From Humidesulfovibrio sp. (lineage in GTDB: Bacteria > Desulfobacterota > Desulfovibrionia > Desulfovibrionales > Desulfovibrionaceae), in assembly GCA_031292175.1 (NCBI GenBank), contig JARLHQ010000004.1, positions 1 through 54,315 on the forward strand: a DNA stretch of 54,315 nt, read 5' to 3'. The notes below the pieces were generated by a model. The model saw only the letters and a program-made list of their open reading frames with translations. It had not been told where the DNA came from and searched no databases. Positions 34,038-42,580 of this stretch are shown in pieces. Numbering within the stretch: the first letter of the stretch is position 1; the number at the start of each line of letters is the position of its first letter. The translations under genes and the position numbers were made by a program.

Positions 34038-35005
34038 GCTTACGCGTCGTCTTCAGCGTGGACGTGGAGGAGGAGGGCCTCTTCTCCGGCCGCTACGCCC
34101 CGGTGGCCGAGGGCGTGTCCAACGTGGCCAGGCTGCGTCGCCTGGAATTCGTCACGCGCGAGTTCGGCGTCCCCCTCACCTTGCTGTGCACCTGGCCGGT
34201 GCTGAACGACCCCGGCTGCCGCGACATCTTGCGCCGCTGGCGCGAGGAGCTCGGGGCGGAGATCGCCGCGCACCTGCACCCCTGGAACACCCCGCCCCTT
34301 TCCGGCGCACCGGGCCAGGCCTGGACCCCGTCGGAGAACATGGACACGGAGCTGCTGGACGCCAAGCTGGCGGAGCTTGCGCACGCCTGCCGCGCGGCCA
34401 CGGGTGAGGCCCCGGCGTCCTTCCGCATGGGGCGCTTCGACCTCGGACCGAAGGTGCGCGCGCTCCTGCCCCGCCACGGATTCCGGGTGGATGGCAGCAT
34501 TGTGCCCGTCAGCTGGTCCCCGGCCCTGCCCGAGGCCTTCCTCTCCCCCGCCGATCCCTACCTTTTGCCCGTGGCTGGCGGGGCTGCCATCACCGAGGCC
34601 CCGGTGACCATGGTGCCGCTCTCGCCCGCCCTGCGCAAAGCCGCTTGGCGTTTGGCCTGCGGCCTTGGCCCCGGCGCGGGTGGATGGTTTTTGCGACGCT
34701 TCCATGTCCTGGGCGCGGCGGGGACCCTTCCAACATGGTTCCCTTTGGCCTCCATGAAGCTGGCGGTACAGCTGCATCTGAGTCGAGGGGGGAACGTCGT
34801 CCATCTGTTCCTCCACTCCTCGGAGCTGATGCCCGGCTGCGCGCCACACGTTTCGGACGAGGCCGCAGTCTCCCGCGTCGTCGCGCGTACGCGCGGACTG
34901 CTCCACTGGCTGCGGCGGCGCGCGGAGCCCCTGGGCGGCATGCGGGGCGCCACAATGGCCTCGCTCGCCGTACCGCCGCGCCCACAAGGGGAGGCGCGCG
35001 CATGA
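34034..35005 (+). CDS. Polysaccharide deacetylase-like (NodB-fold) protein
   Basis: A 323-residue protein starting with FSVDVEEEGLFSG, where the Asp in the first strand resembles NodB motif 1, and containing EIAAHLHPW, an HxxxH-like metal-binding motif 2 (HLHPW). Downstream SFRMGRFDLG fits the region of the third motif (RxP.G in classical enzymes, altered here). NodB-fold proteins remove acetyl groups from N-acetylated sugars, but altered members of glycan clusters may have other activities. GTG 34034 overlaps the GT4 stop, and the stop overlaps the next GT4 start (ATGA), placing it between two coupled glycosyltransferases. Confidence 0.65.
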   Translation: MSLRVVFSVDVEEEGLFSGRYAPVAEGVSNVARLRRLEFVTREFGVPLTLLCTWPVLNDPGCRDILRRWREELGAEIAAHLHPWNTPPLSGAPGQAWTPSENMDTELLDAKLAELAHACRAATGEAPASFRMGRFDLGPKVRALLPRHGFRVDGSIVPVSWSPALPEAFLSPADPYLLPVAGGAAITEAPVTMVPLSPALRKAAWRLACGLGPGAGGWFLRRFHVLGAAGTLPTWFPLASMKLAVQLHLSRGGNVVHLFLHSSELMPGCAPHVSDEAAVSRVVARTRGLLHWLRRRAEPLGGMRGATMASLAVPPRPQGEARA

Positions 35006-36219
35006 GCCTGCCCCGCACCGCCTACGTCACCCTCTGGTTCCCCAAGCCCTCGGAGACCTTCGTCGTCAGCGAGGCGGACGCCCTGCGCAAGGCCGGGCTG
35101 CCCCTTTCGGTACACGCCCTTTACGGCCCCCTCAAGGCCGGCCTGCCCATGCAGCCGGAGGGCATGCGGGTGGAGCGCCTGGGGCTGGCCAACGCCCCAT
35201 CCATCCTCCTGGCCGTGTTGACGGGCCTTCTCGCAAGGCCCCTGGCCGCGCTGGGAATACTTGGCCGGGTGCTGCTCTCCCCCGGCGGCGGGCTGGAAAA
35301 ATACGGCGAAAACATCCTGGCCATGCTCTGCGGCTTCCGGCTGGCCAAACGCTTCCGTGAACTCGGCGTGGAGCACACGCACGCGGGTTGGGCCAACGGC
35401 TCAGCCACGGCGGCCTGGTGCGCGGCCCGGCTCAACGGCATTCCCTTCAGCTTCACCGCCCGCGCGGGAGACGTGCATCCGCCGGACGGCCTGCTGCGGC
35501 GCAAGCTCGACGAGGCGTCCTTCGTCCTGGTGGACTCCTCGTTCCTCGTGCCACACCTTGCGGCGCACAATCCGCGCGCGGCGGGCAAAATCCGGCTGGT
35601 GCATGCTGTAATGACCTTGCCACCCGCGGCGGAGGCACCCGTGCCCATGCGCCCGCCGGTGCGTATTGTCGCCATCGGACGCTTCGTCAAAACCAAAGGT
35701 TTCCAGCACTTGCTGGACGCTCTGGCGCTGGTGCGCGCGCGCGGGCTGGACGCCCGGCTGACTTTGGCGGGCGACGGCCCCTGGATGGGCCGCCTGCGCG
35801 CACGGACCGCACGCCTGGGCCTGGAGGGGATGGTGGACTTCCCCGGCTTTCTGCCCCACGCCGAGGTTCCCGCCCTGCTGCTCGCAGCGGACATGCTGGC
35901 CATGCCGAGCATCCGCAGGCCCAACGGCGACTCCGACGGGCTGCCCACGGTGCTCATCGAGGCGCTGCTGCACCGGGTGCCTGTGCTGGCCACCAGGCTG
36001 GCGGGCATTCCCGACCTCGTGGAGGACGGCGTCACCGGGCTGCTGACGCCCGAGGGCGACGCCGAGGCCATCGCGACGGTGGTCCTGCGGCTGGCCGGAG
36101 ATCGGGAGGCGGCGCTGGCCATGGCCGCGCGCGGCCGCGACAGGGCCCTTGAGATGTTCACTCCAGAAGGCTACGTCGCCGCGTTTTTCAAACTGCTCGC
36201 CGCCAGGGAGGCGGCTTAG
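35002..36219 (+). CDS. Glycosyltransferase family 4 (WcaL/colanic-acid type)
   Basis: A 405-residue GT-B enzyme. LWFPKPSETFVVSEADALRK near the N terminus is the SETF motif common to the WcaL/AmsK-like branch of GT4. HTHAGWANGSATAAWCAA follows, then IVAIGRFVKTKGFQ, LAGDGPWMGRL and the donor-site PNGDSDGLPTVLIEALLHRV, with LPTVLIEA replacing the standard EG..n.llEA. ATG 35002 is preceded by AAGGGGAGG and overlaps the NodB-like stop. These enzymes work on the cytoplasmic side to extend exopolysaccharide repeat units. Donor unknown. Confidence 0.87.
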   Translation: MSLPRTAYVTLWFPKPSETFVVSEADALRKAGLPLSVHALYGPLKAGLPMQPEGMRVERLGLANAPSILLAVLTGLLARPLAALGILGRVLLSPGGGLEKYGENILAMLCGFRLAKRFRELGVEHTHAGWANGSATAAWCAARLNGIPFSFTARAGDVHPPDGLLRRKLDEASFVLVDSSFLVPHLAAHNPRAAGKIRLVHAVMTLPPAAEAPVPMRPPVRIVAIGRFVKTKGFQHLLDALALVRARGLDARLTLAGDGPWMGRLRARTARLGLEGMVDFPGFLPHAEVPALLLAADMLAMPSIRRPNGDSDGLPTVLIEALLHRVPVLATRLAGIPDLVEDGVTGLLTPEGDAEAIATVVLRLAGDREAALAMAARGRDRALEMFTPEGYVAAFFKLLAAREAA

Positions 36220-36221
36220 CC

Positions 36222-38141
36222 GTGTGTGGCATCGCGGGTTTCATCCTGGGACCGGACTTCCGCCACGGCGGGGGGACAGCGCCGGAGAATCCAGAGGAGC
36301 GCCGCGCCCTCTTGAAGGCCATGACCGACGTCATGGCCACGCGTGGCCCGGACGGGGAAGGCCAGTGGCTTGAGGGCCCCGCCGCCCTGGGACACCGCCG
36401 CCTGTCCATCATCGACCTCGCCGCCGGCTCCCAGCCCATGCTCGACACGGGCGGCCGCGCCGCCATCACCTTCAACGGCGAGATATACAACTACCGCGAG
36501 CTGCGCGCGGAGCTCGAGACGCTGGGCTTCGCCTTCGCCACCCGCTCCGACACCGAGGTGCTGCTGAACGGCTGGCTGGCCTGGGGCGAGGCCTGTCTGG
36601 ACCGTTTCGAAGGCATGTTCGCTTTCGCCCTGTGGGACCGCGCAAGCCGCACGCTTTTCGCCGCGCGTGACCGCTACGGCGAGAAGCCCTTCTTCTACAC
36701 CCTGCAGAACGGCGTGTTCGCCTTTGCCTCTGAGCTTACGGCCCTGCGGGCGCTGCCTTTTCTGCGCTTCTCCACCGGACAAGGAGAGCTGGCGCGGTTC
36801 CTCACCTATGAGTACTGCCCCACGCCGGAAACCATTTACCGCGAGGCGCGCAAGCTGCCGCCCGCGCACTTCCTCCGCTTCCATGGCGGGGAGGTGCGTA
36901 CCGCGCCCTACTGGAGCCTGCCCGTTCCAGAGGCTCAAGCCCCGGTCCCGGAGCCTGAGCTCTGCGAACGACTTGTCGAACTCATGGACCGCGCCGTGGC
37001 CCGGCGACTAGCGAGCGAAGTGCCGCTTGGCATGTTTTTGAGTGGCGGGCTGGACTCCTCGCTGGTAGCGGCGCTCATGGCCCGGCACTCGGCCCAGGTC
37101 AAGACCTTCAGCATCGGCTTCACCAAGGCCAGCTACGACGAATCGCGCTATGCGCGGTTGGTGGCGGAGCGGCTCGGCACGGAGCACCACGAGCGCATCC
37201 TCTCTGCGCGCGAGTGCGGGGCGCTGCTGCCAGACATTGTGGAGCGCTTCGACGAACCCATGAGCGACCCGTCCATCGTGCCGACGTATCTGCTCTCAGC
37301 CTTCACGCGTGAGCAGGTCACCGTGGCCCTTGGCGGCGACGGGGGCGACGAGCTTTTCGCCGGATACGAGACCTTCTATGCCATGCGCATCGCCGACTGG
37401 TACGCCCGCCTGCCGGGTTTCGTGCGGGCCGCGGCCAAGCCTCTGGCCGGACTTCTACCCATGTCGTCGGGATACGTGAACCCCAGGCTCGCGGTTATGG
37501 CCTTCCTCGACGGCGCGGAAAATCCCGTCTGGCAGCGCACCCAGCGCTGGCTAACACCTTTTCAACCGGAACTGCTGCGCCAGGTCATGCCGAACGCAGG
37601 CCTGGACCTCTCGGCCGAGGCGCTTTTCGCCCCCACGCGGCGCATCTACGACGCCTACCCTGCGCACACGCCCTTAGCAAAGAGCTTCGCCGTGATGGCG
37701 CGACAGTTCCTGCTGGATTACATTCTGGTGAAGGTGGACCGCTGCTCCATGATGCACTCCCTTGAGGTGCGCGCGCCGTTCTTGGACCGCGACCTCGCGG
37801 AGTTCGTCTGGAGGCTGCCGGTGAACACGAAGTTGAGGGGGCTCTCCGGCAAGCACCTGCTGCGCAAGGCCGCGGCCGGTCTGGTGCCACCGGAGGTGCT
37901 GCGCAGGCCCAAGCGGGGCTTCCTCATTCCTGTGGCGGAGTGGCTCCGCAGGGAGCTGCGTCCCCTGTTGCAGGATCTGCTTTCCGAGGCGGCGCTCAAG
38001 CAGCAGGGAATCTTCGACCCGAGCGCCGTGGGCGTACTTGTCTCAGAGCACCTCTCCGGCCGGGCGGACCACCGGCGTCCGCTGTGGACCCTGCTGGTGC
38101 TCCAGCTGTGGCTGCGCAAGAACGTGCCGACCATCTGTTAG
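36222..38141 (+). CDS. asnB: Glutamine-dependent asparagine synthetase-like amidotransferase
   Basis: A 639-residue class II amidotransferase. Met is followed directly by Cys (MCGIAG), the N-terminal nucleophile of the glutaminase domain, with RRLSIIDLAAGSQP, NGEIYN and RDRYGEKPFFY in order. The synthetase domain begins about residue 250, with the PP-loop SGGLDSSLVAAL and the later GGDGGDELFAGYE. GTG 36222 lies 2 bases after the GT4 stop, so it is part of the glycan operon. Such AsnB paralogues inside polysaccharide or exosortase-type loci are thought to amidate sugars or unknown acceptors rather than make asparagine. No exosortase gene is visible in the window. Confidence 0.87.
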   Translation: MCGIAGFILGPDFRHGGGTAPENPEERRALLKAMTDVMATRGPDGEGQWLEGPAALGHRRLSIIDLAAGSQPMLDTGGRAAITFNGEIYNYRELRAELETLGFAFATRSDTEVLLNGWLAWGEACLDRFEGMFAFALWDRASRTLFAARDRYGEKPFFYTLQNGVFAFASELTALRALPFLRFSTGQGELARFLTYEYCPTPETIYREARKLPPAHFLRFHGGEVRTAPYWSLPVPEAQAPVPEPELCERLVELMDRAVARRLASEVPLGMFLSGGLDSSLVAALMARHSAQVKTFSIGFTKASYDESRYARLVAERLGTEHHERILSARECGALLPDIVERFDEPMSDPSIVPTYLLSAFTREQVTVALGGDGGDELFAGYETFYAMRIADWYARLPGFVRAAAKPLAGLLPMSSGYVNPRLAVMAFLDGAENPVWQRTQRWLTPFQPELLRQVMPNAGLDLSAEALFAPTRRIYDAYPAHTPLAKSFAVMARQFLLDYILVKVDRCSMMHSLEVRAPFLDRDLAEFVWRLPVNTKLRGLSGKHLLRKAAAGLVPPEVLRRPKRGFLIPVAEWLRRELRPLLQDLLSEAALKQQGIFDPSAVGVLVSEHLSGRADHRRPLWTLLVLQLWLRKNVPTIC

Positions 38142-38217
38142 GATTCACGCGAACTTGCTTCCAGTAGACGTTTCTGTAAAGGTAGCAATAATTAACCCGT
38201 CTTAGGGAATGGGAATC

Positions 38218-39651
38218 ATGCCCCAATACGCAGACACCACAGGGAGCCTTCTTTCGGGGCGGAAATCAGCGGCCATGCCGCTGGTGCTCATCGGCCTTGA
38301 CACTCTCGTCATCGCCGCCGTGTTCGCAACCACTGTGTATGCGCGATATCTCGTCGGCGGCGACTTCCTCCTGTCGGAATACTGGGTGCAGTGGCCCGTG
38401 GTCCCGCTTTACATACTGGTCATCGCCAGCTTCGGCGGATACGACATGCTGCTCTCCCAACCGCAGGAGCTGCGCGCCACCAGCCTGGGCACCATCTTCA
38501 TCATCGCCGTGCTTTCCTCGGTAACATTCTGGATGCGCTTCTCCTTCTCCCATTCGCGCGCGGTGCTGCTCATCGGAGGCTCGATTCTGCTGGTGCTGCT
38601 GCCCACCGCCCACTATGGCGCGAAACGATTCTTCTCACGCTATGCATGGTGGGGATTCCCCACTGTTTTCTACGTCTTCGAAAAGAAGGAGACGCACTAC
38701 ATCCGGCTGATCATGCAGCGCCTGCACGTGTGCCTGCGGCCTGTGCTGCTCTTGCGCCACAGGGAGGACTCCATCGACGGCGAAACCGTGGAGGGCATCG
38801 CCGTGCTGGACGGGACCGAGTACCTCTCCCGCCCTGGGCAACGGCTCGACGGCATCTTCATCTTCCTGGGGTATCCGCAGCTGGGCTCCGGAGCGCGCAC
38901 CGTGCTGCGCCGCGCGGAACGGCGCTTTACACGGACCATCATCCTGCACGAGAGCCTGAACTTCGGGAACCAGTGGGCCAAACCAGTGGACATGGGCCAC
39001 CATCTGGGGCTGGAGGTCGTGCAGCGGCTGCTGGACGGCAAGCGCCTGGCGGCCAAGCGTCTCGTGGACTTGGCGCTGAGCGTGCTGCTGCTCGTGCTGC
39101 TCTCGCCCCTACTCCTGCTTCTGGCCACGGCCATCGTCAGCACGAGCCCGGGACCGGTGTTTTTCCGGCACAACCGTATGGGCCGGGGCGGCAAACCCTT
39201 CCGGGCCTGGAAATTCCGCACCATGGTGTCCAACGCCTCCGCCGTGCTGCAGAAGCTGCTGGACGCCGACCCGGCCCTGCGCGAGGAGTGGGAGACCAAC
39301 CAAAAGCTGGCGAAGGACCCGCGCATCACCCCGATCGGCAGGCTTCTCAGGCGCACCAGCCTGGACGAGCTGCCGCAGCTCTTCAATGTCCTCGCCGGCG
39401 ACATGAGCCTCATCGGCCCCAGGCCCATCGTCGCGGCGGAGCTGAAAAAGTACGGCGAGCGCTACGAGATGGTCTCGCGGGTGCGGCCGGGCATGACCGG
39501 CCTGTGGCAGGTCTCCGGCCGCAGCAGTCTGCCCTATGAGATGCGGGTGGAGCTCGACACGTACTACATCAAGAACTGGTCCTTCTGGCTGGACCTGTAC
39601 ATCATGCTGAAGACGCCCTGGGCGATCCTGCGGTTTGGCGATGCGCAATAG
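38218..39651 (+). CDS. Polyprenyl-phosphate sugar-1-phosphate transferase (WbaP/WcaJ-type initiating enzyme)
   Basis: A 477-residue protein with four N-terminal membrane helices, a central CoA-binding-like region and the C-terminal Bacterial_transf domain. The latter begins KRLVDLALSVLLLVLLSPLL, followed by GPVFFRHNRMGRGGKPF, WKFRTM, RRTSLDELPQLFNVL, GDMSLIGPRP and RPGMTGLWQVSGRS. These enzymes start glycan synthesis by transferring a sugar phosphate to undecaprenyl phosphate. AGGGAA at 38204-38209 sits 8 bases upstream of ATG 38218; ATG 38209 in the same frame overlaps that site. The 76-base gap upstream shows no strong promoter. Confidence 0.9.
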   Translation: MPQYADTTGSLLSGRKSAAMPLVLIGLDTLVIAAVFATTVYARYLVGGDFLLSEYWVQWPVVPLYILVIASFGGYDMLLSQPQELRATSLGTIFIIAVLSSVTFWMRFSFSHSRAVLLIGGSILLVLLPTAHYGAKRFFSRYAWWGFPTVFYVFEKKETHYIRLIMQRLHVCLRPVLLLRHREDSIDGETVEGIAVLDGTEYLSRPGQRLDGIFIFLGYPQLGSGARTVLRRAERRFTRTIILHESLNFGNQWAKPVDMGHHLGLEVVQRLLDGKRLAAKRLVDLALSVLLLVLLSPLLLLLATAIVSTSPGPVFFRHNRMGRGGKPFRAWKFRTMVSNASAVLQKLLDADPALREEWETNQKLAKDPRITPIGRLLRRTSLDELPQLFNVLAGDMSLIGPRPIVAAELKKYGERYEMVSRVRPGMTGLWQVSGRSSLPYEMRVELDTYYIKNWSFWLDLYIMLKTPWAILRFGDAQ

Positions 39652-39698
39652 CGCGGCGTCGGCAGCCCAGAGCCCTTGCGGCAGTCAGGAGCTGCACC

Positions 39699-40817
39699 AT
39701 GGCTGACTTGAGCGTGCGCCCCGCGCGCACAGGCGCGGATATGGACGCCTTCATCAAGACGGCCTGGGCCGTCCAGGGCGACGATCCCAACTGGGTGCCC
39801 CCCCTGCGCAAGGAGGTGCGGGATCTGCTGTCGCCCGGACATCCGTTCTGGGCCAGGGCCGAGCGCGAGCTCTTCCTGGCGGAGCGGGGCGGGCGCGTGG
39901 TGGGCCGCATCGCCGCCATCAAGGACATGGCCTTCATCGAACATCAGCACGAACAGGCCGGCGCCTGGGGGTTCTTCGAATGCGAGCACGACCCGAGGAC
40001 AGCCCGGGCCCTCTTCGACGCCGCGGCCGACTGGTGCCGCGCCCGGGGCCTCGCCCACATGCGCGGCCCCTTGAACCCCTCCACCAACTACGAAATCGGC
40101 ATGCTGGTGGAAGGGTTCGACACCCCGCCAACCATCATGATGACCTACAATCCGATCTGGTACCCGGAACTTGTGGAAGCCAGCGGCCTAGTAAAGGAGA
40201 AGGACCTCTATGCCTTCCTGTTTCTACACGGGCACCAGCCGCCGGAGCAAGTAGCCAAGGCCGTCCAACGTCTGCGCCGCAACCCCGCCATCACCGTGCG
40301 GCACACCACCAAAGCCACCCTGAACGAGGACGTGCGCCTCATGTGCCGGCTGTTCGAGGAATCCTGGAAGGACAATTGGGGCTTCACCCCCATGAACCCG
40401 GCCGAGATCGACCTCATGGCCAAGAGCCTCAAGCCCATCCTCGTGGAGAAACTGGCCTTTATCCTCAGCTATGCTGGAGAACCAGCCGCGATCGCCCTGC
40501 TGCTGCCCGATGTGAACCCGCTGCTCAAGCGCCTCGACGGCTCCATCGGCCTCAGTGGCATCTTCAAGTATCTGCTGTATCGGCACGAGATACGCGGCAC
40601 GCGCGTGGTGCTTTTTGGCATCACACCGGAGTACCGCAAGCGCGGGCTGCCCTTTGTCCTGCTCGACTACCTCCTGGAAAATGTGACCCGCGACCCAAAG
40701 TACGACTACGCCGAGGCCAGTTGGACGCTTGAGGACAACGACGCCATCAACTCGCTGATAGAAGGGTTCGGGGGCAGGCGCTACAAGCGTTACCGCATCT
40801 ACCGGCGGGAGCTGTAG
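39699..40817 (+). CDS. GNAT-superfamily N-acyltransferase-like protein (bacterial ceramide synthase candidate)
   Basis: A 372-residue protein of the large GNAT-like family that opens with a DPNWVPPL-type motif (here DDPNWVPPLRKEVRDLL). It continues FLAERGGRVVGRIAAI, GFFECEHD, MRGPLNPSTNYEIGMLVEGF, TPPTIMMTYNP and a second GNAT-like half ending FGITPEYRKRGLPFVLLDYL with the acyl-CoA/ACP-binding RxxG-type turn. As I recall, Caulobacter-type bacterial ceramide synthase belongs to this kind of GNAT protein. The next gene is an SDR as in the ceramide-reductase step, and the PKS-oxoamine synthase pair lies upstream, so N-acylation of a sphingoid base is the favoured role. AGGAG 7 bases upstream fixes the start. 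The function is inference; the fold is well supported. Confidence 0.65.
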   Translation: MADLSVRPARTGADMDAFIKTAWAVQGDDPNWVPPLRKEVRDLLSPGHPFWARAERELFLAERGGRVVGRIAAIKDMAFIEHQHEQAGAWGFFECEHDPRTARALFDAAADWCRARGLAHMRGPLNPSTNYEIGMLVEGFDTPPTIMMTYNPIWYPELVEASGLVKEKDLYAFLFLHGHQPPEQVAKAVQRLRRNPAITVRHTTKATLNEDVRLMCRLFEESWKDNWGFTPMNPAEIDLMAKSLKPILVEKLAFILSYAGEPAAIALLLPDVNPLLKRLDGSIGLSGIFKYLLYRHEIRGTRVVLFGITPEYRKRGLPFVLLDYLLENVTRDPKYDYAEASWTLEDNDAINSLIEGFGGRRYKRYRIYRREL

Positions 40818-40826
40818 GAGGACGGC

Positions 40827-41855
40827 ATGCGGATCGTCGTCACCGGGGCCACGGGCTTCATCGGCGGTCGCCTGACAGCGCGGCTGCTGGCGGAAGGCCA
40901 CACAGTGACGGCCCTCGTGCGCCGCGCGGAAGCGAAAGCGCCCGCCGGAGTCGAGTGCCTCGCCGGTGCCCTCGATGACATGGAGTTCCTGCGCCAGGCC
41001 CTGGCTGGGGCCGCTGCCGTGGTCCACGTGGCCGGGCAAACCAAGGCTTTCACCGCGCGCGGCTTTTTCCACGTCAATGAGGAGCTCACCGCAGCCTTGG
41101 CCGAAGGCGTGCGCCGTTTCGCGCCCGTGGGCGCGCCCTTTCTGCACGTCTCAAGCCAGGCCGCCGTGGGCCCGAGCAATGAGCCGCCGGGCCTCATTGA
41201 GGACGACCAGCCCGCTCCGGTTTCGCGCTACGGCCTCTCCAAGCTGCTGGGCGAACGCGCCGTGCAGACCCTGACGCCGCAACGGCCCGTGGCCGTGGCC
41301 CGGCCGGCCATGGTCTATGGACCCGGCGACATGGCCTTCGTCCCGCTCTACCGCTGCATGGCGCGCGGCGTGCTGCTGACCAGCGGCCCCGTGGGGCAGC
41401 GCTTCAGCATCGTGCATGTGGACGACTTGGTGGACGGTTTGGTGCTGGCCCTGGACGCCCTGCGCGGGGGCTGGGGCGGCGACGTCCTGCATTTCGCCGG
41501 GCCGGAGAGTTTTTCCTGGGAGGAGTACGCGGCAGCTTTCGGCCAAGCGCTGGAAAGACGGGTGCGCGTGCTGCGCGTGCCGGGCTGGGCGTTGCTGGCA
41601 GCGGCCCTGGGCAACACCCTCTGCGCCGCGCTGGGCCTGCCGACCTCGCACCTCACCCTGGACAAGCGCCGCGAGGCCCTGGCCCCCGGCTGGCTGCTGA
41701 GCTGCGCGCACACCCGCGAGGCCCTGGGTTGGACCCCGCGCCGGGGCTTGGCCCTTGGCGCGCGGGAGTCCGTGGCTTGGTGCCGCGAGAAGGGGCTGCT
41801 GCCGGGCTGTCTCAATCGACATCAGCCAATAATTCCAGGACAGAACCATGACTGA
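40827..41855 (+). CDS. Extended SDR, ceramide-reductase (CerR)-like candidate
   Basis: A 342-residue extended SDR. TGATGFIGGRL (residues 6-16) binds NAD(P). VVHVAGQTKAFTARGFFHVN follows, then HVSSQAAVGPS (catalytic Ser), RYGLSKLLGE (Tyr-x-x-x-Lys) and ARPAMVYGPGD. The VAGQTKA pattern is typical of NAD-dependent epimerase-like enzymes that reduce lipid-linked ketones in some bacterial lipid loci. It starts 9 bases after the GNAT gene and overlaps the DUF2127 gene by 8 bases. In Caulobacter-type sphingolipid synthesis an enzyme annotated as an epimerase-like SDR reduces the 3-keto group, so a CerR-like role is proposed. A sugar epimerase is the alternative. Confidence 0.65.
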   Translation: MRIVVTGATGFIGGRLTARLLAEGHTVTALVRRAEAKAPAGVECLAGALDDMEFLRQALAGAAAVVHVAGQTKAFTARGFFHVNEELTAALAEGVRRFAPVGAPFLHVSSQAAVGPSNEPPGLIEDDQPAPVSRYGLSKLLGERAVQTLTPQRPVAVARPAMVYGPGDMAFVPLYRCMARGVLLTSGPVGQRFSIVHVDDLVDGLVLALDALRGGWGGDVLHFAGPESFSWEEYAAAFGQALERRVRVLRVPGWALLAAALGNTLCAALGLPTSHLTLDKRREALAPGWLLSCAHTREALGWTPRRGLALGARESVAWCREKGLLPGCLNRHQPIIPGQNHD

Positions 41856-42330
41856 CGACACCACAACACGGTCCGGCCTGAAGCTGGTGGCGCTTTTGGA
41901 GCTGACCAAAGGCGTGTTGGTGCTCGCCGCGGGCTTCGGCCTGCTGACGCTTCTGCACCATGACGCGGTCCGCGCCGCGGAAGATCTCGTTGATCTGTTC
42001 CACCTGAACCCGGCCAGCCGCACCCCGCGCATCTTCATCGCGGCCGCGGCGACCCTCACCGACGCCCGGCTTTGGATGCTTGCCGCCGCCGCGCTGGGCT
42101 ATTCCCTGGTGCGCATGGTGGAGGCCACAGGACTCTGGCTCTCCAAGGCCTGGGCCGAATGGTTCGGCGCGCTTGCCGGCGGCATCTACATTCCCTTTGA
42201 AATCTATGAGCTTGCGATGAAGGTGACATGGCTCCGCGTCGGGGTGCTCGCGGTCAACGCCGTCATCGTCGGCTACCTCGCGCGCGAGCTGTGGCGCACC
42301 AAAAGAGCGCGTCGAAATCGCCAAGTCTAA
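41848..42330 (+). CDS. DUF2127 family membrane protein
   Basis: A 160-residue protein with four membrane helices (LLELTKGVLVLAAGFGLL; RLWMLAAAALGYSLVRMVE; WFGALAGGIYIPFEIYEL; VGVLAVNAVIVGYLA). The KGVLVLAAGFGLL opening and the middle EATGLWLSKAWAEWFG stretch match the DUF2127 family. The ATG overlaps the SDR stop (ATGACTGA), so it is co-translated with the acyltransferase and the SDR. The function of DUF2127 is unknown; linkage here hints at a lipid-related membrane role. It is the last gene of this plus-strand run. Confidence 0.8.
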   Translation: MTDDTTTRSGLKLVALLELTKGVLVLAAGFGLLTLLHHDAVRAAEDLVDLFHLNPASRTPRIFIAAAATLTDARLWMLAAAALGYSLVRMVEATGLWLSKAWAEWFGALAGGIYIPFEIYELAMKVTWLRVGVLAVNAVIVGYLARELWRTKRARRNRQV

Positions 42331-42443
42331 GCTCTCGACTCCCAGCAAACAGCAGCCTGAGCGGGCTGGCCGCTACTGGTCCCTTTTGAGGCAACCGTCG
42401 CTTGAATGGCGTATGTTGTTGGATCAAGCGGCAGACATGAAAA

Positions 42444-42495
42444 TGCCAGAGACTTTCGGCCGCCAGGAGAACGAATCCGGGCCGGGTCTCTGGCA
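42444..42495. repeat. Long inverted repeat in intergenic region
   Basis: TGCCAGAGAC (42444-42453) pairs perfectly with GTCTCTGGCA (42486-42495). The 32-base loop itself contains a smaller CGGCC/GGCCG pair. No U-tract follows, so it is not a classic terminator. It lies 114 bases after the DUF2127 stop. Confidence 0.45.
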
Positions 42496-42517
42496 GGGGT
42501 GAAGGCTTGCGAAAAAC

Positions 42518-42565
42518 GCCGGTCCGGGGCGCGCGCGGCGCAGTTCGCCCACGCCCCGGACCGGC
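42518..42565 (-). terminator. Intrinsic terminator for the lipoprotein gene
   Basis: A perfect 14-bp stem (42518-42531 with 42552-42565, GCCGGTCCGGGGCG and its complement) with a 20-base loop. Read on the minus strand it is followed by GTTTTTC, giving a U-tract. It starts 16 bases beyond the stop of the lipoprotein gene at 42581. Confidence 0.85.
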
Positions 42566-42580
42566 TTGAGAGGGGCGGGA

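Noticed and set aside
42400..42510. Resemblance to a cobalamin riboswitch (GCCAGGAGAAC)
   Set aside because: Only one short conserved-like string; the B12 box and other core elements are missing and no cobalamin gene follows.
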